Shown here piece after piece: positions 41,037 to 44,797 of a stretch of 44,797 bases of DNA. Location: assembly GCA_015655145.1 (NCBI GenBank), contig JAATFO010000005.1, positions 1 through 44,797 of the forward strand. The letters run 5' to 3'. The translations under genes and the position numbers were made by a program. The stretch's first letter is position 1, and every line of letters begins with the position of its first letter. Below the pieces are notes generated by a model, which saw only the letters and a program-made list of their open reading frames with translations, was not told where the DNA came from and ran no database searches. This stretch comes from Enterobacterales bacterium. Lineage in GTDB: Bacteria; Pseudomonadota; Gammaproteobacteria; Enterobacterales; Enterobacteriaceae.

Positions 41037-41486
41037 ATGAACCTGTTATGGCAAGACCTACACCAGTGTGAATTAAGTATGGCACAGTTGTACGATATTC
41101 TGGCCCTGCGTAATGCAGTATTTATTGTGGAGCAGAGTTGCGCCTATCAGGATGTGGATGGGCAGGATTTAGTGCGCGATAATCGCCATATCATTGGGCA
41201 ACTGGAAGATAAAATCTGTGCTTATGCCCGTGTTCTTACGCCAAAAGAAGAGACCAGTCCGGTGGTTATCGGCCGGGTTATTATTGCGCCGGAAGCGCGT
41301 GGCTTAAATTTGGGTTACCGCTTGATGGAACAGGCGATTGCCAGTTGTGAGCAATACTGGCCTGGTAGGGCTATTTTTCTGTCGGCGCAGGCGCACCTGA
41401 AAAATTTTTATCAACGGGTGGGCTTCACTCCGGTGACCGCGGTGTATCTGGAAGACAATATCCCGCATATTGGTATGCGCAATTAA
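41037..41486 (+). CDS. elaA: GNAT family N-acetyltransferase ElaA
   Basis: A 149-residue GCN5-related acetyltransferase of the ElaA type; its substrate in E. coli is not established. I start at ATG 41037 (MNLLWQDLHQCELSMAQLYD), with GGAGAAGAGAA directly upstream, rather than five codons earlier. The acetyl-CoA loop region appears as VIGRVIIAPEARGLNLGYRLM (about residues 79-98), and the C-terminal YQRVGFTPVTAVYLEDNIPHIGM is characteristic of the family. It sits beside nuoN, as in E. coli, and is convergent with opgD. Confidence 0.94.
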   Translation: MNLLWQDLHQCELSMAQLYDILALRNAVFIVEQSCAYQDVDGQDLVRDNRHIIGQLEDKICAYARVLTPKEETSPVVIGRVIIAPEARGLNLGYRLMEQAIASCEQYWPGRAIFLSAQAHLKNFYQRVGFTPVTAVYLEDNIPHIGMRN

Positions 41487-41692
41487 CCTGTGTAACAGGG
41501 ATGTGGGTTATTTCGCCTGTTTACCCGCTATACGGCAAGGAATATATACGTTGTCCGGCTCCTCCCTGAGCCTGGCCCGCAGTACGTAAATCAGCATTCG
41601 ATCATGCTGTCATTCACCTGGATCCCTGAAACAGAGCGGCATCCCTGTGCTGGCCGGTTCCCGGCACCAAGAGTGATTCAGCGGATATCATG

Positions 41693-43351
41693 TTAATCGG
41701 GATGCATTTGTCGGTCATCAACATATTTACGCTGGTCCGGTGCCGGTGGCAAATACTGATATAACCATGTTTCGCTCAGCGTCTCGTTTCTGGTGCGTAA
41801 GAACAGGCGCATATCCACGGGCGTAACAGCATCGCTGCTGGGATACCAGTCAAACAAAATACGGTAACCATTAAGTGGTTCAACATAGAGGATTTCCACC
41901 TGCCTGATGCTGCCGGAGGTGACGGTAATCACCGGCTCGATACCTTTCGGTGCGGCCGCGTTCAAATCACCGCCGACGAAATCCACCGCGAAGCGGCGGC
42001 ACCATACATCAGGGAAATGCTCACCGGGTGCCCAACCTTCAGGGAATCCACCGGCACCGGTACGTGTCGCATCTACCCGAGCCAGACCACTGCGCACCGG
42101 CGGTAATCCACTCCAGTACAACTTGTAGTGGAAGCTGAATTCACTTCCTGCTTTGACCGGGGTTTCCGGTTGCCAGAAACACACAATATTATCGAGGGTT
42201 TCCCCGGTTGTGGGGATCTCCATCAAATTGATGGCGCCTTTTCCCCATTTTCCGACGGGTTCGACCCACAGACTGGGGCGTTTGTTGTACCAGCCAATCA
42301 CATCCTGATAATCATTGAAATCATGATTAAGTTGCAACAAACCGAAACCTCGCGGGTTATTATCCTGATAAGCATTAAATTGCAGTTTTTGGGGATTATT
42401 GAGCGGTCGTGCTATCCACTCACCGTTACCGGTCCACATGGCCAGACGATCGGAATCGTGGATCTGGGGATGATAAGTATTGCACATCCGACGCTCGTTA
42501 GTACCACAGCTAAACATGCTGGTCATCGGCGCTATGCCGAGTTGTTTGATGTCCTTACGCGCAAAAAGATGATTCTCGACATCCATGACGACGCGTTTTT
42601 CCTCGCACTGGATGGTGAACTTATACGCTCCGGTGACACTGGGCCCATCAAGCAAAGCATAAACAGTAAAGGTGGTATCGTTGGCGTTAGCCGTTTCAAA
42701 CCAGAAAGCCGTGAAATCAGGGAACTCTTCTTGCCCATTGCTGAAGGTATTTACTGCGACACCACGGGCTGACAGACCGTATTGATAAGTTTCATCCACT
42801 GCCCGAAAATAGCTGGCACCGAGGAACGACACAATATCACGACGCGCCAGTTCGGGTTTTCTGAAAGCCCGAAAGCCAGCGAATCCGAGGTCGGTTTTCC
42901 CTTCGAGTTGTTTGGTGTCGACGTTGGCATGGTTGTAGTTGAACAGTGCCGGACGGAAATGGATTTCACGGGCTTCGCGGCTGCTGCTATCCACGGAGAA
43001 CATGCGGATTCGGCGCTTAAAGCCCATGCCGACATGGAAAAATTGCACATCAAGTTGACGATTGGCAATGTCATGCCATAAGGAGTGACTGGCATCGTAC
43101 TGGATGTCGTTGTAAGCCTGCGGTGTGAGGTTTGCCAGCGTTTCTGGTAACGGACCGGGCGCGCCACCCCAGGGGGTTTTCGCCAGCTCAGCGGCCCTGT
43201 TTTTTAACATGCCAAAATCGAAACGCCGTGCATTACCGTCGGCAATACCCTCTGCCGCCCAGACGGCGCGTGAAAATAGCGTGGATAATCCAGACATTCC
43301 GCTGACTGCTGTGAATGCCATCGACGCCTTCATAAACATTCTTCGATTCAT
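41693..43351 (-). CDS. opgD: Glucan biosynthesis protein D (osmoregulated periplasmic glucan)
   Basis: OpgD (MdoD) acts in the periplasm on osmoregulated periplasmic glucans and is a paralogue of OpgG, probably adjusting glucan backbone structure. The 552-residue protein matches E. coli OpgD (551). Its N-terminus [20 protein letters not shown] has the twin-arginine pattern (RRxFxK), so it is exported folded by Tat. Conserved stretches include RREIHFRP-like sequence, [39 protein letters not shown] and [10 protein letters not shown]. Glucan synthesis genes are linked to osmoadaptation and virulence in plant-pathogenic enterobacteria. Confidence 0.95.
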   Translation of the reverse strand: MNRRMFMKASMAFTAVSGMSGLSTLFSRAVWAAEGIADGNARRFDFGMLKNRAAELAKTPWGGAPGPLPETLANLTPQAYNDIQYDASHSLWHDIANRQLDVQFFHVGMGFKRRIRMFSVDSSSREAREIHFRPALFNYNHANVDTKQLEGKTDLGFAGFRAFRKPELARRDIVSFLGASYFRAVDETYQYGLSARGVAVNTFSNGQEEFPDFTAFWFETANANDTTFTVYALLDGPSVTGAYKFTIQCEEKRVVMDVENHLFARKDIKQLGIAPMTSMFSCGTNERRMCNTYHPQIHDSDRLAMWTGNGEWIARPLNNPQKLQFNAYQDNNPRGFGLLQLNHDFNDYQDVIGWYNKRPSLWVEPVGKWGKGAINLMEIPTTGETLDNIVCFWQPETPVKAGSEFSFHYKLYWSGLPPVRSGLARVDATRTGAGGFPEGWAPGEHFPDVWCRRFAVDFVGGDLNAAAPKGIEPVITVTSGSIRQVEILYVEPLNGYRILFDWYPSSDAVTPVDMRLFLRTRNETLSETWLYQYLPPAPDQRKYVDDRQMHPD

Positions 43352-44004
43352 GCCAGAAATTTTTTCCTTTGCTGAACGGGGGAAACTGTGACGACCGTAC
43401 TTTTGCGTCTTGTCATATTAAGGCACACAGAGGAGTACGACAGTCTGTTAGGGTAAAAAATTCAATCCTCAGAAAATTTATCAGATAAATCAAAGAAACG
43501 AAGCGGTTTCACTCTGGCGGATATACTTTATTACGCTTCATTACCCAGTGTGAGCATGTGATTTCGGTGATGATATCAGGGCAGAAGAAAGGCCGCATTA
43601 CTCCATCCTGTATTCTATCTCAGGCCATGGGCGGCGGCAGGCAGGATGTCTGTTGCCGATAAAGCGTAACGGTTATCAGTGTATAGACACTGTTACGGCA
43701 ATGAATTAAAAAATGAATAAAATTTAAAAATATTTATATATATCAATTTATTATATTTTTTGTTGATGATTACACTGAAAGCAGTGTGCTGCACCTGAGG
43801 AACACCTGAATACAGAAAAAATCAGCACGAACCCTCTGTAAAATACTGGCAATGATTAAGAAATAAATGTAATGTAGCCTTGAGTTATTATCACTTAATG
43901 TTATTGTTTAGTGGTTAACCAAAATGAGCGCTTGTAGTTAACTGTTCAATTTATAAGTTAATTATGGGTGCTTTATTTTTTGTGACGCAAGTGAAAGGAA
44001 TGTT
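43352..44004. promoter_or_regulatory. AT-rich region between opgD and the repeat protein
   Basis: About 650 non-coding bases. The right half (43700-43990) is very AT-rich, with poly-A/T stretches around 43707-43765 and TATATATATC at 43733. This is typical of H-NS-bound DNA in front of a horizontally acquired or silenced adhesin gene. It contains an operator-like inverted repeat at 43677-43692. AAGGA at 43994-43998 is the ribosome site of the repeat protein. No ORF or RNA gene is supported. Confidence 0.55.
43677..43692. promoter_or_regulatory. Inverted repeat upstream of the repeat protein gene
   Basis: CAGTGT (43677-43682) and ACACTG (43687-43692) flank ATAG, with GTAAC and GTTAC copies further out (43667-43671 and 43691-43695). 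It could be a regulator-binding site. No known consensus is recognised. Confidence 0.4.
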
Positions 44005-44797
44005 ATGGAAAACAATCAATCTGTTTGGGGAAAAGGCGCTCAGATCCCGGGAGCGGCTTTACCCCAATCATCACATGCACTATTCGGAAAATCAGCGCTC
44101 GGTTCTGCACTGACAGTCAGTGTGACGGACAATGTTGGAGAGAAAACCGGTGTTCTGACTAATGGCGCAACGACGGATGATAGCCGTCCGGTGTTCAGTG
44201 GTACGGCAACGCCGGGTAGTCAGGTAAATATTTACGACCAGTATAGCTGGCTCTGGTGGAGTATTCCGGTGGGAACGGCGATAGCCGACAAAGATGGCAA
44301 CTGGAGTTTCACGCCGGAGAAGGTGCTGCCTGAAGGGAAGCATAACTTCACCTTCAGTGCCGCCGGTGAAAAAGCGCAGTTTGAAATGGTGATAGATACT
44401 CACGCTCCAGTGACGCTGACGGTGACCGACAATGTGGGTAGCGAAACCGGAGCACTGACTCATGGCGCGGTCACGGATGACAGCCGTCCGGTGTTCAGTG
44501 GTACGGCGACGCCGGGCAGCACGGTAAGTATTTACGATCAGCATGGCTGGAGCTGGTGGAATCCCCTGGTGGCGACGGTCACTGCCGACCAGAACGGCAA
44601 CTGGAGCTTCACGCCGCAGAAAGCACTGACTGACGGGAGTCATCACTTTACTATCCGTGCCGCCGGTGAAACCACCACGCTTGATGTGGTGGTGGATACC
44701 CATGTTCCGGTGACGCTGACGGTGACCGACAATGTGGGTAGCGAAACCGGGGCACTGACCCATGGTGCGCTGACCGATGACAATCACCCGGTGTTCA
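44005..44797 (+). CDS. Large Ig-like repeat surface protein, 5' part (cut by the window end)
   Basis: From ATG 44005 (MENNQSVWGKGAQIPGAALP), with AAGGA six bases upstream, the frame stays open to the end of the window (264 codons), with no stop. After a 39-residue head come 100-residue repeats: residues 40-139, 140-239 and a partial third. Each begins with VTDNVGxxTGxLTxG and contains DDSRPVFSGTATPGS, a WWxP-containing loop, GNWSFTP and a VxDTH end, the pattern of bacterial Ig-like (Big) domains of large adhesins. There is no N-terminal Sec signal, which fits type I-secreted giant adhesins (LapA/BapA/SiiE style), but the C-terminus and any transporter genes lie outside. Total length and secretion route are unknown. 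Confidence 0.85.
   Translation, partial: MENNQSVWGKGAQIPGAALPQSSHALFGKSALGSALTVSVTDNVGEKTGVLTNGATTDDSRPVFSGTATPGSQVNIYDQYSWLWWSIPVGTAIADKDGNWSFTPEKVLPEGKHNFTFSAAGEKAQFEMVIDTHAPVTLTVTDNVGSETGALTHGAVTDDSRPVFSGTATPGSTVSIYDQHGWSWWNPLVATVTADQNGNWSFTPQKALTDGSHHFTIRAAGETTTLDVVVDTHVPVTLTVTDNVGSETGALTHGALTDDNHPVF
44122..44797 (+). repeat. Near-identical 300-bp tandem repeats encoding Ig-like domains
   Basis: Repeat units start at 44122, 44422 and 44722, exactly 300 bp apart (100 codons), and the third runs off the window. Units 2 and 3 are nearly identical over the visible part; unit 1 is more diverged (for example GVLTNG against GALTHG). This pattern suggests recent duplication by recombination, and assemblies often collapse such arrays. 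Confidence 0.9.

Noticed and set aside
41487..41692. Terminator between elaA and opgD
   Set aside because: A GC-rich imperfect inverted repeat (around 41647-41668) is present but has mismatches and no T run on either strand.
44092..44787. Long 231-codon open frame on the minus strand
   Set aside because: It is antisense to the Ig-like repeat protein, repeats with the same 300-bp period because of the DNA repeats, and has no ribosome site or family resemblance.

Overview
The window is a chromosomal segment of an enterobacterium (Enterobacterales, Gammaproteobacteria). Gene order and protein sequences follow the Escherichia accD-purF-his transport-ackA/pta-nuo backbone closely. Several genes present in that stretch of E. 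coli are absent here: argT, folX, yfcE and yfcI. A single hisJ, together with a LysR regulator of the LrhA/HexA/PecT type, fits the Pectobacteriaceae (Pectobacterium, Dickeya, Brenneria and relatives). I cannot fix the genus from the sequence alone.

Layout. (1) 1-174, minus strand: the broken 5' end of an Hcp-type type VI secretion gene. (2) 552-6771, plus strand: accD, folC, dedD, cvpA, purF and ubiX, covering fatty acid, folate, cell-division, purine and ubiquinone functions, with a PurR operator before cvpA-purF. (3) 6785-10087: the hisJQMP amino-acid ABC transporter behind what looks like an NtrC enhancer and a sigma-54 promoter. (4) 10153-13445: small redox and housekeeping genes yfcH, yfcG, yfcF and yfcD. 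(5) 13584-16996, minus strand: the ackA-pta acetate pathway, with an FNR-like site upstream. (6) 17333-21672: yfbV, yfbU, hxpA (yfbT), yfbS and, on the minus strand, yfbR. (7) 21936-25078: alaA (minus) and the regulator lrhA (plus), separated by about 1 kb of AT-rich non-coding DNA. (8) 25744-40856: the full 13-gene nuo operon for respiratory complex I, with nuoC and nuoD fused, closed by a clear terminator. (9) 41037-43351: elaA and, on the minus strand, opgD for osmoregulated periplasmic glucan. (10) 44005 to the window end: the start of a large Ig-like repeat protein with exact 300-bp repeats. It is cut by the window edge and has no stop codon inside it.

Most of the window is conserved core genome. 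The accessory signals sit at the two ends (the Hcp remnant and the repeat protein). I found no CRISPR array, tRNA, rRNA, complete insertion sequence or prophage, and no convincing new multi-gene system. The best leads are the repeat protein and its AT-rich upstream region, the nitrogen-type promoter in front of hisJ, the perfect palindrome in front of nuoA, the hairpins inside the nuo operon and the expanded octapeptide repeat in DedD.
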